From assembly GCF_000092065.1 (NCBI RefSeq), contig NC_009369.1:248001-312000 (forward strand): a stretch of 64,000 nucleotides of DNA. Direction: 5' to 3'. The notes under the pieces are model-generated. The model searched no databases. It saw only the letters and a program-made list of their open reading frames with translations, and had not been told where the DNA came from. The translations under genes were made by a program, and so were the position numbers. Of this stretch, positions 35,463-45,414 are shown one piece after another (position 1 is the first letter of the stretch; every line of letters starts with the position of its first letter). This stretch comes from Ostreococcus lucimarinus CCE9901 (Eukaryota > Chlorophyta > Mamiellophyceae > Mamiellales > Bathycoccaceae).

Positions 35463-36785
35463 TCACGCCGCGTCGGCGAACACAGGTAACGCACAGCGCT
35501 TCCAATGATCGTCCCACGTTTGCTCTCCCCATTTCGCCGCGCCGTGTTTCAACGCTCTGAGCGTGAGGCGTTCGTCGCCACGGAGAAGTTTCGCGAACAT
35601 CGCCGCGAGTTCGGTGGCGTCGGCAAAGAGCACGCCGTTGACGCCCTCTTGCACGAGCTCTCCGATGACAGCGTACCGCATCGCGGCGACGGGTAACGAT
35701 GCCCCAAACATATCCACAATTTTCATCGGTAAATCTAAACCGCTGCTCGAGGTGTGCAGGGAGACGCCCAGGTGCGCGTTCGCGAGCGCGCGCGGATAGT
35801 CAGCGGCGTCGAGCCAGACGGTTCGAAACGCCACGTGCTCGAGCGCGAGTTCGTTAATCTTCTTCTCGTACATCGTCTTTCGTGGGCCTTGACCGGTGAT
35901 AATTATGACGATGTCAGGGTACGACTTTGACGCATGATCGCCCTTCGCGCGCTTGCGCGCGTCGTACGCGACGGCGGCGTCAAGCAAAACGCCAAAGTCT
36001 TCATCCGGCGTCCACGACGTCGAACTCACGATGAACCTCGGCTTATTCTTCGTCATATTCTCGTGCGTGCCCCGCAAAAACCGATCGAGCGCGTCCTCAC
36101 TCCGCGCGACGGGCGAAGCCTCCAGCGCCGAGCGCGCGGGTTCGCTTCTCCAAAATTCCAACGGCGTCGTCGCCTCGCGCGCCGCCTCTCGAAATCGCTC
36201 CGCCGCGCGGTCTTCCACGACGCGCGCGCCCTCAATCTTCCATTCTTTCTCCAAAAAGTTTCCCATCGCCTTCGTCACGCACACGTGCGCGTCTCCCCAC
36301 ATCTTTCCCTGCGTCCGTTCGTACCATTTCAACATTCGCGTCGTCGCGCTCGCGTCGCCGCGCTTCATCCCGAACAGCGTGTACGCGAAATTATGCCAGT
36401 CCACCACCAACCGCGTCCGTCGCGCGCGACACACGATTCCGCACACCAAAAACGTCGGCACGCACGGCGGGTTCTGTATCAGCATCTCTTCGCACCGCTG
36501 CATCGTCATCAGGATCCAAAACAAGTGCGCGCACTGCGCCGCGACGCGCGTCCCGAGCGCGAGCGCGAGCGGGACGCGCGTCAACCACCGCCACCGACAT
36601 CCCACGACGTAACGCATCGTCACCGCGTCTTCGCGAGACAGCGCATCGATCGGAGGCGTGCCCGAGTAACACACGACGTCGACGGCGCGATCCGCGTCGC
36701 GCGCGAGCGACAGCGCGTGGTATTGCATTCGAGGCGAACGACCAAAGTCGCCCAAAACCACGAGCGCGGTGCGTCGTTTCGTCAT
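35463..36785 (-). CDS. ALG1: Chitobiosyldiphosphodolichol beta-mannosyltransferase ALG1
   Basis: Predicted 440 residues from the ATG at 36783-36785. Sequence matches ALG1: ALVVLGDFGRSPRMQYHALSL at the N terminus, QNPPCVPTF near the substrate site, LVVDWHNFAYTL, then the GT33 C-terminal block SSTSWTPDEDF, a GQGP strand, HTSSSGLDLPMKIVDMFG and CALPVF at the end. One short N-terminal hydrophobic stretch could anchor it on the cytosolic ER face. It adds the first mannose to the dolichol-linked chitobiose in N-glycan assembly. Confidence 0.95.
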   Translation of the reverse strand: MTKRRTALVVLGDFGRSPRMQYHALSLARDADRAVDVVCYSGTPPIDALSREDAVTMRYVVGCRWRWLTRVPLALALGTRVAAQCAHLFWILMTMQRCEEMLIQNPPCVPTFLVCGIVCRARRTRLVVDWHNFAYTLFGMKRGDASATTRMLKWYERTQGKMWGDAHVCVTKAMGNFLEKEWKIEGARVVEDRAAERFREAAREATTPLEFWRSEPARSALEASPVARSEDALDRFLRGTHENMTKNKPRFIVSSTSWTPDEDFGVLLDAAVAYDARKRAKGDHASKSYPDIVIIITGQGPRKTMYEKKINELALEHVAFRTVWLDAADYPRALANAHLGVSLHTSSSGLDLPMKIVDMFGASLPVAAMRYAVIGELVQEGVNGVLFADATELAAMFAKLLRGDERLTLRALKHGAAKWGEQTWDDHWKRCALPVFADAA

Positions 36786-36951
36786 CGCGGCGCGCGCGCG
36801 GGCGCGAGCGGGCGCGTCGAGGTCGCGCGCGCGCGCGGGCCGCGTCGGGACGCGGCGAAGACGCGCGGTCGCGCGCGGCGAGAAGTGCGGCGCCGCGCTC
36901 GCCAGTGGGCGAGATATTATTGATAATCTTTCGCATCGTCGCGCGCTCTGG

Positions 36952-37764
36952 TCATCGACGGGCGAACTTACCCTTACCGCGTCCGCCGCCGCGTCCGCCG
37001 CCGCGTCCGCCGCCGCGTCCGCCGCGACGGGCGTCTCGCGCGTCTTCAAATTTGGCCTCCTTGGCGTTCGCCTTGCGCTTGGACCCTGGCAACGCGTCGC
37101 TGTCGTCGCTGCTGTCGTCGCTGCTATCGTCGTCCGACGCATCGTCGGATTCAGATTCTTCTTCGTCTGAATCGTCCTGTTCGGAATCCTCGCTCTCGCT
37201 CTCGCTCTCGCTCTCGCTCTCGTCTTCGCCTTCGTCTTCGTCTTCGTCGCTCGCCTCGGCTCGTCTCGCCGCCGCCGCCGCCTTCGCCATCGCCTTCGCC
37301 TTCACCATCATGTCCTCCTCACCGTCGCTCTCACTCTCGCTATCATCGCTCTCGCCGTCTTCTTCGCCGTTACTTTCGCTGTTCTCTTCGCTCTCATCGC
37401 TCGAATCGTCGCCGCCGAGCGACGCCGTCGTCGCCTCGACCCGCCCCGTGAGGCACACCTCCGCCTCGCGTCCGTTGTGCGACACCACCACTCGTTCGCC
37501 GTCGCCGAAGCACAGCCCGGAGCCTCCGATGGCGAACTGTTCGCGTCCGGGCGCGTCGCTCACGCTGCCGAGCGCGATGGCGTCGGTTTTCCCGTCGCCG
37601 CCGCCACCTCTGGTCGCGACTTGGACGGTGATTCTTTCGTCTTTACTCGCGCGTTTCGGGCCCTCGCACGTCAGGGCGACGTGGGTGAGGACGACCATGG
37701 ACCCGCGCGACGGGGTGAAGGCGCGGCCGGCGCCGGCGGGGACGCGGAGTTGGAAGAGTTCCAT
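36952..37764 (-). CDS. Nucleoplasmin-like acidic protein with Gly/Arg tail (histone chaperone type)
   Basis: Predicted 270 residues. The N-terminal about 110 residues have the nucleoplasmin-like beta domain pattern of plant HD2 and FKBP53-type proteins: MELFQLRVPAG start, VVLTHVALT, an IALGSVS strand and LTGRVE end. Two long Asp/Glu/Ser-rich tracts follow, then a basic KRK patch and a C-terminal RGG tail (four GGRG repeats ending KGKFARR). This layout suggests a nucleolar histone chaperone. No FKBP or deacetylase domain is present. The Ser-Glu run is encoded by simple CTCTCG repeats. Confidence 0.82.
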   Translation of the reverse strand: MELFQLRVPAGAGRAFTPSRGSMVVLTHVALTCEGPKRASKDERITVQVATRGGGGDGKTDAIALGSVSDAPGREQFAIGGSGLCFGDGERVVVSHNGREAEVCLTGRVEATTASLGGDDSSDESEENSESNGEEDGESDDSESESDGEEDMMVKAKAMAKAAAAARRAEASDEDEDEGEDESESESESESEDSEQDDSDEEESESDDASDDDSSDDSSDDSDALPGSKRKANAKEAKFEDARDARRGGRGGGRGGGRGGGRGKGKFARR

Positions 37765-37820
37765 CGCGGCGGCGTGTGCGGCGCGAGGGCGAGCGCGAGG
37801 CGGAGACGCGCGTTACATAA

Positions 37821-39083
37821 TTATGCAAATTTAGTGCGCGCGACGGCGCCGGCGAGGAAGGCGGCGACGACGGTGGCGATGCGCTTGATTTTATCGTCTT
37901 TGCCCGCGCGTTTGGACGATGAGGCGTCGATGGCGTAACGCATGGACCATTGGACGCCGTACGCGTCGAGCATGACGGCTTGCGTGAGACGAAACAAGTC
38001 GCGGGCGGCTTCTTTTTCGTTTTTGAAGATGCTCACCGACTCCACGGAGACGCCGAGGGGAACTTTGGATTGTTTCGTTTCGGCGATGATGCGCTCGCAC
38101 ATGGCGACGAGGATTTCCACGGACTTTTGCGCCGGGTTGTCGGCGCCGAGAATTTCGGCTTCGACGGCTTCCGGGACGGAGCACCCGAGCCACTTGATGA
38201 ATTTCATCGTTTTTTCGCGCCCACACGGGGCAAACGTGAGCACGATGCGCTTGGGTTGGATCCCCCGCCTCTCACACTCCGCACCGTAATCGTTCACGAG
38301 CTTGATCGTCATATCAGCGTCGTAAATGGCTTGAGAAATAAACCACTCCGCGCCCGCATCCGTCTTGGCGCACAGCGTCTCGTGCTCGTTTCCCTTCTTC
38401 GCGTGTCTCTCCGCGATCGTCACCCCACCGAACGCGCATCCCCTCTTAGTCTTCCTCAACATTTCCGCCGCGCGCTGAATCGTCGGTCCGGCGTACTCCT
38501 GACTCGAACTCGCGCCTCCGACGAGATTATACGCGCTCGTCTCTCGCGTGGCTTCGTCGAGCCACGACTGAAATTCGCCCTCGCTCTTCGTCTCCGCCAC
38601 GCACTTGTACACCACGCTCTCCGTCCCACCGCTCGCCTTTCGCAGCGCCGCGGCGAACGCGCCCGGATCATCGAGCTTTCGAAACGGAAACGGTCTCGCG
38701 TCCGCCGTGCGTCCGGCTTCTTCTTGAATATCGTACACGATGTACCCGTCGCACGCCAACCCGCGCGACTTTTGCACAAAGTTATCCGCCGCGTCCGCGA
38801 TGGCGTCCGCGGACGATCCTTCCAGCGGCGGCGTCACCCCTGACGGCGCGAGCGCGCGTGGCGATGCGCGTCAGTCGCCGCGACGCGCGTTTCGCGTTTC
38901 GCGGTCGATCGCGCCGATGTCGAACGTCGACGCGCGTCCCGCGCGCGGTTGAAAAAGTGATCATCCACGGCGGCGACGCGAATCGCGTCGCGCTTCGCGA
39001 GCGGCGCGACGCGACGGCGAGCGCGACGCACCGAACAGGAACACGGGTCGCGAGGTGTCTTTTAAGGCGTCGACGAGGGTCAT
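37821..39083 (-). CDS. MTHFR-like FAD-dependent TIM-barrel protein, two exons
   Basis: Exon 1 is 39032-39083 on the minus strand (ATG at 39083, encoding MTLVDALKDTSRPVFLFG with the last codon shared). The intron is 38840-39031 (192 nt, starts GTGCGT, ends CGTCAG, with CTGAC as branch site). Exon 2 is 37821-38839. The frame joins in phase 1 and yields FGVTPPLE, a family-like TPP block, with 356 residues in total. Exon 2 alone would have no ATG. The blocks YDIQEE, FGGVTIAERH with a following KTDAGAEWFISQ, and RIVLTFAPCG resemble methylenetetrahydrofolate reductase barrels, but the C-terminal regulatory half is absent. Substrate unknown. Confidence 0.8.
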
Positions 39084-39162
39084 GGTGCGGGAAGGCGCGA
39101 GTGGGGCGGTGGACGGCGCGTCCCAGTGTGAGGTTTGGCTTCGGGACGGGACGAGGCGACGC

Positions 39163-39249
39163 GCGGCGAGCGAGCGAGCGAGCGAGCGAGCGAAAGGAAG
39201 AAATGCGTCATTTGATTGAAATGCGATGCGATGCGATGCGATGTACGAA
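39163..39249. repeat. Two microsatellites: (GCGA)n and (ATGCG)4
   Basis: Tandem GCGA units run over about 39166-39193, and four exact ATGCG units occupy 39221-39240. They fill the gap between the start of the MTHFR-like gene and the end of the ABC1K gene. Confidence 0.85.
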
Positions 39250-41649
39250 TTATGCGGGCGCGAGAGGAGGGAAGGCGTCGTCGTCGGCGCGCGCGGGTCG
39301 GCGGGTGAAGGTGGCGGCGAACCTGGCGCGGAGGGCGTCGAGGGCGCCGGCGAGCGCGGCCCAGGCGAGCAAGCCGACGATGGAGAGGAAACCGAAGACG
39401 CCGCTGGGGGCGGAGAGCTTGGATCGGAGGAGTAAAACGGCGATGCGTCGTCGTCGACGGTCCATTTGGGCGTTGCAAGCGGCACGCTCGGATCCTTCGT
39501 AGATCTCGCACGCCACGTTCTCGGGGCCGGCGCCGCTGAGCGCGGCGCGAGCGAAGGCGAACGAGGCGGCGAAGAAAGCTCGGAAGGAAAAGTTTGCCAT
39601 AGAGCGGGCGAAAGATGCTCGAGCGACCTTGACGAGCTGTGTGCGAATGCTCGGCGGAGGCAGCATACCTTCCGGACGCGCCTTCATCGCCAAACGTCGC
39701 AACGCGCTCCCGGCGGACGAGTCCACTAAGTCGTTCATCAAGCGATTGATGGCGTCCTTGGCGTGTTCGTCGGCCGTGGACGCCGCGGCGCCGCTTTCAC
39801 CTTGCTCCGCCGCCGTGTTGGCCTGCGCGCTCAACGCCACAAGCTTGGACCAATTCACGTCCCCATCTTTATCCAATAGCATTTGTTCCAACGCCTTCTT
39901 ACCGCGATCCGTTCGCGGCGACAAGGCGCGGAAAATAGCCGTCGGCGCGGCGACTTCGTACATGTTACAGTTGGTGCGCGCGGCGGCGAAATCCAACGTC
40001 GTGAGCGATCGAATGACGAAAACCATGTACGGCGGAAGATTGAACCGATAGGCCGTGGAAATCTTCGTCAAATCCAACACGAGCTCGGTGAAGTTGGCTC
40101 GCACTTTCGGGTTACCCTCTTCGCCGTCCATGCACACTTCAAACGCGCGCCGGAACTCGTCGTCGGAGATGACTTTCCACGACCCCGGACCGCCTTGCGT
40201 GTAATCCGCCTGGTTGCCGTTTTCATCTATCCACATCTGCGGTTCTTGAGGTAACATATCCATTATTCTCAAGTTATCGATCAACTCCCCCCACTGACTG
40301 TTCAAAATGTTCAAAATACAATTCGCCATGGCCTCTTGCTGGTCGTCGTCGACGCGGCAAATGAGGCCAAAGTCGAGCAACGCGAGCTTACCGTCGTCGG
40401 TGAACAACATGTTCCCTTCGTGCGGGTCAGCGTGCACGAGTCCGGTGCGAAACAACTGCGCGGAAGAACACTCCACTCCCATCTGCACCATGAGCTTTTG
40501 CTCTTCCAAGCTGAGCGACTTCATCGGTCGACCTTGAATCCACTGTTGCGTGAGCACCTTCTTCGTCGTCATGTTCGCGTGGTGCCTCGGGACGAAGAGG
40601 TAGTCCAAAAATCGCAAAGACTTTCTAAACTCATCCGCGTTGCGCGCCTCGATTGTGTAATCGAGCTCCTGAAAGATCCCGGCGCCTACTTGGTCGACAA
40701 TCTTGTCCAAATCCTCCGAGCCGTTGAGCCCGGATTCCTCCACCCAACCGAACCCGAGGCGAATGATGTGCAAATCCAACGCGATCCTCCTCGCCATCCC
40801 CGGTCGCTGCACCTTCACCGCCACCTTACTACCATCATGCAACCGTCCAGCGTACACTTGCCCGATGCTCGCCGCCGCGATGGGCTCCGGGCTCAATTCC
40901 TTGTACAAACTATACGCCGGTCCCGGCTTGCTCGCGTCTCGCTCGCAAACCGCGCCGTCCCAACTCAACTCTCTCTTAATGATCGCGTGCGCCTCTTCCG
41001 TAGAAAACGGCCCGACTTGATCTTGCAACACCATTAAATTATCCGCCGCCTCCTCACCGATTATATCCGGTCTCGTGCTCAGCGTCTGCGCCATCTTTAT
41101 AAACACCGGTCCCAACCGCGCGATGCCGTCCCGCAGCTTCTTCCCTCGCGTTCGCCGCTCCAAAGGAATCCCCATCCGTTCCTCGTACTGCCACGTCGCG
41201 TACACCCTTCCGATCACCGACAACACCTCCGCCATGCGTCCCGCGAGTTCGGTCGGGCTCTTCGAAAAGTACGCTCCGATATCCAGCATCTTTCGCGTGA
41301 ACGAGTAGTCGCCGCGAAAGTCGAGCACGACGCGCTCCAGCTCGTCTCGCCCCTTCGCGCTCGTCGCCTCCACCGCCGCTCGCGCCTCGCGCTCGAGCGG
41401 TAACAGGGCATCGTTCGCGGCGTCTTCCGACTCCGCGCGCGGGTCCGCGATCGTCCGCGCGCGCGTTTTATCGCCGCGTTTCGTCGCGAACGACGGGCTC
41501 GAGGTTATCCTCTTCGGCGCGCGCGTTCGAGGCGCGCGCGCGCTGACGCGGACGTCTCGAGGGCGCGACGCGGGCGCGCGGGCGCGCGCGTGACGCGCGC
41601 CGGGCTGGGGCGGCGCGCGCGCGCGCGCCGGAGGGACGTGCGCGCGCAT
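39250..41649 (-). CDS. ABC1K/UbiB-family atypical kinase, plastid type
   Basis: Predicted 799 residues. The first about 50 residues are an Arg/Ala/Pro-rich transit peptide. The kinase core has the ABC1 marks: an FIKMAQTLSTRPD segment at about 182-195 where most members have KxGQ, the Ala-rich nucleotide loop IAAASIGQVYAGRL (about 253-266), VAVKVQRPG, ELDYTIEARN, LVHADPHEGNML and LLDFGL. The C-terminal tail has a membrane-prone segment around VFGFLSIVGLLAWAALAG. ABC1K proteins at plastoglobules and envelopes regulate prenylquinone metabolism; plastid location is inferred from the leader. Confidence 0.92.
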   Translation of the reverse strand: MRAHVPPARARAPPQPGARHARARAPASRPRDVRVSARAPRTRAPKRITSSPSFATKRGDKTRARTIADPRAESEDAANDALLPLEREARAAVEATSAKGRDELERVVLDFRGDYSFTRKMLDIGAYFSKSPTELAGRMAEVLSVIGRVYATWQYEERMGIPLERRTRGKKLRDGIARLGPVFIKMAQTLSTRPDIIGEEAADNLMVLQDQVGPFSTEEAHAIIKRELSWDGAVCERDASKPGPAYSLYKELSPEPIAAASIGQVYAGRLHDGSKVAVKVQRPGMARRIALDLHIIRLGFGWVEESGLNGSEDLDKIVDQVGAGIFQELDYTIEARNADEFRKSLRFLDYLFVPRHHANMTTKKVLTQQWIQGRPMKSLSLEEQKLMVQMGVECSSAQLFRTGLVHADPHEGNMLFTDDGKLALLDFGLICRVDDDQQEAMANCILNILNSQWGELIDNLRIMDMLPQEPQMWIDENGNQADYTQGGPGSWKVISDDEFRRAFEVCMDGEEGNPKVRANFTELVLDLTKISTAYRFNLPPYMVFVIRSLTTLDFAAARTNCNMYEVAAPTAIFRALSPRTDRGKKALEQMLLDKDGDVNWSKLVALSAQANTAAEQGESGAAASTADEHAKDAINRLMNDLVDSSAGSALRRLAMKARPEGMLPPPSIRTQLVKVARASFARSMANFSFRAFFAASFAFARAALSGAGPENVACEIYEGSERAACNAQMDRRRRRIAVLLLRSKLSAPSGVFGFLSIVGLLAWAALAGALDALRARFAATFTRRPARADDDAFPPLAPA

Positions 41650-41764
41650 CCGTCGCGGTCTGACGAAATGTGCAACGTCACGCGCGGTGCGAGGACGAAT
41701 TGGAGGCGAAATCGACGCGAGCGCCGACGGCGGGCGCGATCGATGCGATGCGACGATACAACGG

Positions 41765-43108
41765 CTAAGGATCGATCTTAAGTTTTTTTGGGGTGTCGAA
41801 GACGGCGTCTGATTCGGCGTCGACGCCGGCGGCGGCTTCGCGGGCGGTTTTGGAAGACGGCTTCGACGCGTTTGGTTTCGATTTCGGCGTCGAGCGAGGG
41901 GTGGCGACGCGCTTTGGCGTGCGGAGCTCTGCGGGCAGGGCGTCTCTGACGTGCTTGAGCTCGGCGATGAAGAGAGCGTTGTGGGCCCAGCCGCAGTAAG
42001 GGCCGAAAATTTCCTTCATCTTGACCTCGATCGAGCGCATGACGCGAGGGGTGACGGATTTGGCGTCGCGTAATTCTGGCATGTAGTGCTCGACGGCGAA
42101 TTGCCACACGTGCGTGTCCACTGGGATCGCCTCGTGCTTGTTCAGGGAGAACAAGCACACGCAAGCGGATACTTTGGGACCGATCCCCGGGAGCGTCATC
42201 AGCGCGGCGTGGGCGTCGACGTACGGCGTTTCGTCGCGAAGCGCGCGCAAGAATTCGTCTGGAGAAGAGCCGACGGCGTCGCCCGCCTCCCCCAAAGCCG
42301 CCGCGGAGCCGACGATGAATTTGGCGCGATAACCAAAACCCAACGCTCGTAATTCCTCCTCCGTCGCGCCGTCAAGAATCTGCGCAACGCTCGGAAACGC
42401 ATAAAATTTCTCCGCCTCGGCCGCCGCCGCGGTCTCTTCGCCGCCGTTCTCGTCTCCATCATCATCATCCTCTTCTAAATCCCGCGTCGTCACCGGCAAC
42501 GCGTCTCCGTAGTGTACACACATCTTATTCACCATCCCGTGTATCCTCGAGATGTGATTATTGCTCGAACAAATAAAACTAAACAAGCACTCGCTCGGAT
42601 CCTGCCTTAACATCCGAGCGCCGTCCACGTGCGCCGCGAGCGCTCGAAACCTCCCATCCTTCGCCGCAAACTCCTCGTACAGCCTCTCCAGCGACACGTC
42701 CGCGTTAAAATATTCCCTCATCACCCTTCGATCGTCCGTCGCGCTCTCCCATCGCGGTCGACAGTACACTTTATATTCCACCTCGCCTCGCTCGCCGTCG
42801 TCGACTTCCCGCACTCGCACCACGCGTCGTCCGACGACGCCGACGTACTCTCGTCCGTCCTCGCGACCTCGCGCGCGCCAACGGAAGCTCTGTCCCGTGG
42901 GCAGCGTGTGCTTCAGCCGAAGTTCGCGCGTCGCGAGTCCGAGCGGCGTCCAGGTCGCGTCGAGGCACTTCGCCACGTCGCCGCCGCCGTCGCCGTCGCG
43001 CGCGTCCATCGTCGTCGCGCGCTCGGTCGCGCGCGACGCCGCGCGGCGACGCGCGCTCGGTCGCGCGCGCGCGATCGACCGGGCGAGCGCGAGCGGCCGC
43101 GCGCGCAT
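41765..43108 (-). CDS. OGG1: 8-oxoguanine DNA glycosylase OGG1
   Basis: Predicted 447 residues from the ATG at 43106-43108; a second ATG at 43009 gives the conserved core start. The N-terminal Arg-rich extension could be a mitochondrial or plastid signal, with the inner start giving a nuclear form (inference). OGG1 blocks are LPTGQSFRW, the NNHISRIHGMV segment, LPGIGPKVSACVCLF with the catalytic Lys of the helix-hairpin-helix, and PVDTHVWQFA with the conserved Asp. It removes oxidised guanine from DNA. The C-terminal tail is basic and disordered. Confidence 0.94.
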   Translation of the reverse strand: MRARPLALARSIARARPSARRRAASRATERATTMDARDGDGGGDVAKCLDATWTPLGLATRELRLKHTLPTGQSFRWRARGREDGREYVGVVGRRVVRVREVDDGERGEVEYKVYCRPRWESATDDRRVMREYFNADVSLERLYEEFAAKDGRFRALAAHVDGARMLRQDPSECLFSFICSSNNHISRIHGMVNKMCVHYGDALPVTTRDLEEDDDDGDENGGEETAAAAEAEKFYAFPSVAQILDGATEEELRALGFGYRAKFIVGSAAALGEAGDAVGSSPDEFLRALRDETPYVDAHAALMTLPGIGPKVSACVCLFSLNKHEAIPVDTHVWQFAVEHYMPELRDAKSVTPRVMRSIEVKMKEIFGPYCGWAHNALFIAELKHVRDALPAELRTPKRVATPRSTPKSKPNASKPSSKTAREAAAGVDAESDAVFDTPKKLKIDP

Positions 43109-43404
43109 GCGCGTCGGCGTGTGCGACGCACCGCGGTCGCGCGATGAATCGGCAACGGAATCAGCCCGTCGCGACGATCGCGCGCGCGCGTCGTCGTCGT
43201 CGCGCCGACGCGATTCGGAACCGACCGAGACCGCGAACACAAATTTTCGCGAGCCCGACCGCGCGCGCGCGCGCCGACGCGACGCGAGGGCGGTGTTAAC
43301 GCGCGCGCTTTCGCGAGCCTCGCGAAAAGATGGGAAAAACGCACGAAACGGCGCGCTCGAGACGACACACGGCGACGCGCGGTGCGCGACGACGACGAGA
43401 GACG
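43109..43404. other. Divergent promoter of OGG1 and the small spliced gene
   Basis: This 296-bp region between the two starts is CG-rich with runs of CGCG and GTCGTC. No frame with a convincing product, RNA gene or regulatory motif was seen. Confidence 0.6.
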
Positions 43405-43872
43405 ATGCCGGTGGCGCAAATAAAGGTGCGCGCGCGTCGTCGAGCGCGCGTCGTCGAGTGCGCGCGCGTCGTCGTCGACTCGGTGGATTGAACGCGCGTC
43501 GTCTCTGTGCGCCTCGAGACTGACGATTCGTTTCTCGCGAAAATATCGCAGATGATTCACGCCGGACCGTGGGGCAAGAGCGGGTCGATCATTCACGTGA
43601 ACGTGGAACACGACGATTTTAAGTCGGACATCAAGCGCAGGGTGTCGAACGCGACGGGGATTCCGGTGCCGGAGTTGAAATTAATCATGGCTTCTCCCAC
43701 GCAGATCGCGGCGGGGAGCAAGAGATGTCCGGGGTTGGCGTACGGAAACTGCGGCGTCGTCGATAAGGTTGGCTTAGCCGTGGTGCAGGCAGAAAGCGGG
43801 GAGAACCCGTTCGTCCCGAAGTTGTCGCCGAACCGCGTGGACAATAAAGGGAACTGGACGAGCGTTGATTGA
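43405..43872 (+). CDS. Small two-exon protein with ubiquitin-like sequence character
   Basis: Exon 1 is a 21-nt micro-exon at 43405-43425 (MPVAQIK). The intron is 43426-43518, starts GTGCGC and ends CCTCGAG. Exon 2 is 43519-43872, for 124 residues in total. Exon 2 alone has its first ATG only at 43552. The block IIHVNVEHDDFKSDIKRRV followed by GIPVPELKLIMA has the rhythm of a ubiquitin-like fold, where the beta strand is followed by a helix and GIP. There is no C-terminal diglycine. No family was recognised. The fold comparison is by eye and the micro-exon is a prediction. Confidence 0.6.
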
Positions 43873-43934
43873 ACCGAGGCGTCTTATTCGAAAGTAGATT
43901 ACATCTCGTCCGTTTGCGTTCGTTCGTTCATCGT

Positions 43935-45414
43935 CTATTCGTGATCGTACTGGTAATCTTCAAAGTCATTGTACATCAGCTTCCCATCCACGTCGCAATG
44001 CACGGCGTCGAAGCAAAGCTTGCAGAAAAAGCTCGGGCTCTCCGCCGCGAGTTTGTCGCCGTACGTGACGTGAGAGCTATCGAACACGCCGCACACGGAG
44101 CATCCTCGTCTATACACGCGCCCTTCGCGAATGACTAAAGGAAACATTTCGTTCCGCGTTTCGTCGTCCGAATGCGGCATGCGCACGTCTCGAACGCGCC
44201 ATTTGTGCTCGCATTTGCCTTGATGCGTCATCACGTACGGGCGCCCAATCGTCAGCGGCACTTGGCTGAACTTCACCCCTTCCATGTCTCGCGCGGTGAA
44301 CCCCTTGCCCTCGTTGTTCATCTTAACCGGCGCTCCCGGCGCCATGAGCGCGTTTTTCTTTTGAAATTCTATGAGATGCTCGGAGTAATCAGTCGCGCCC
44401 GGCGTCCGCATGTCGTTGTAAAACACGCCTTCGATGAAGAGAAATCCATTCTTCGACGGCGGATGCCCCTCGCGCGCGGCTTGGACGTCTCTGAGGCAGT
44501 ATATCATATCCTTGAACGCCGCCAACGGCGTGGACCCGCGCACGATGACGTCCATCAGCAAGTATCCCTGTTTGACCGGGTGATACAGTTCGATCCAAAT
44601 CATCGCCTCCTCCCCCGTCGGCGTCGCCGCGGCGTCGTGGCGAACACCGCCAACCTCGCAATCAAACAGCTCGCGCGCCTTCCACATCACCTGCGTCACG
44701 TCCACTTCTTTTCGCAACAGCGCCCGTTTGTAATCTCTCGCCTCCAATTGCTTATGTTCCAACTCAACCTCCCGCATCGACGCCAACGGTGCCATGGCCG
44801 TCTGCTCGCTCAGATGCTTCGTCATCAACCGCGCTTTCTCCGCCTTCTGCGCCTCCTCCTGAAACGTCAACTGATGATTCTTCGCCCCCGTCCCTCGATG
44901 ATTCCGCGCGCGGCCCGCGTCCTCCTCCACCGACGGCACGCTCGGCATCAACGACTCGATCGCCCGCTCCAGCGTCACCGCGCGATGCGTTTCCATCTCG
45001 ATATCATCCTCCTCGATCGCCGTTCGACGCTTCCGTCCCTTTCCCGCCTTTTTCGTCCTCGCGCTCGCCTCGCGCGCCGCGCTCGACGCCTCCGCCGCGT
45101 CCCGCAACCGTTTCACCGCCCGATGCGCCTCCTCGCAGAACCGTTTCGCGTCCTTCGTCCGCTCGGCCGCTCGCCCGATCGTCAGTCTTCGCTCGCGTCG
45201 CCTCTCCGCGTCGCTCTCGCGCCCTCGCGCGTCCGCGAGCCGCGTCGAAAGATTCGAATTCGCCGTTCGGTCGTCGCACCTCAATCTCCTCTCCCGGCTT
45301 CGCGTGCGGCGCCTCGGGCGGGCAGTGCCGCGCCAGCCGCGCGCGCGACTCCGCGTGGTGTCGCAGCGCGTCGCTCGGGGTGACGATGGTCGTGTCCGCG
45401 ATCGCGCGCGACAT
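43935..45414 (-). CDS. SNAPC3: snRNA-activating complex subunit 3 (SNAPC3/SRD2-like), two exons
   Basis: The conserved frame (43935-45284) starts only with TTG, so I predict exon 1 at 45280-45414 (ATG 45414, 45 codons), an intron 45216-45279 (64 nt, GTGCGA...GCGCGAG) and exon 2 43935-45215, giving 471 residues. The C-terminal half matches SNAPC3: FIEGVFYNDMR, GRPYVMTHQGKCEHKW with the first His/Cys, CSVCGVFDSSHVTYGD and FFCKLCFDAVHCD as zinc ligands. SNAPc activates snRNA genes transcribed by Pol II and III. The C-terminal call is strong; the exact 5' splice choice is tentative because other acceptors fit. Confidence 0.82.

Noticed and set aside
38841-39031. C/D snoRNA in the MTHFR-like intron
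   Set aside because: There is a CTGA but no matching RTGATGA C box or terminal stem.
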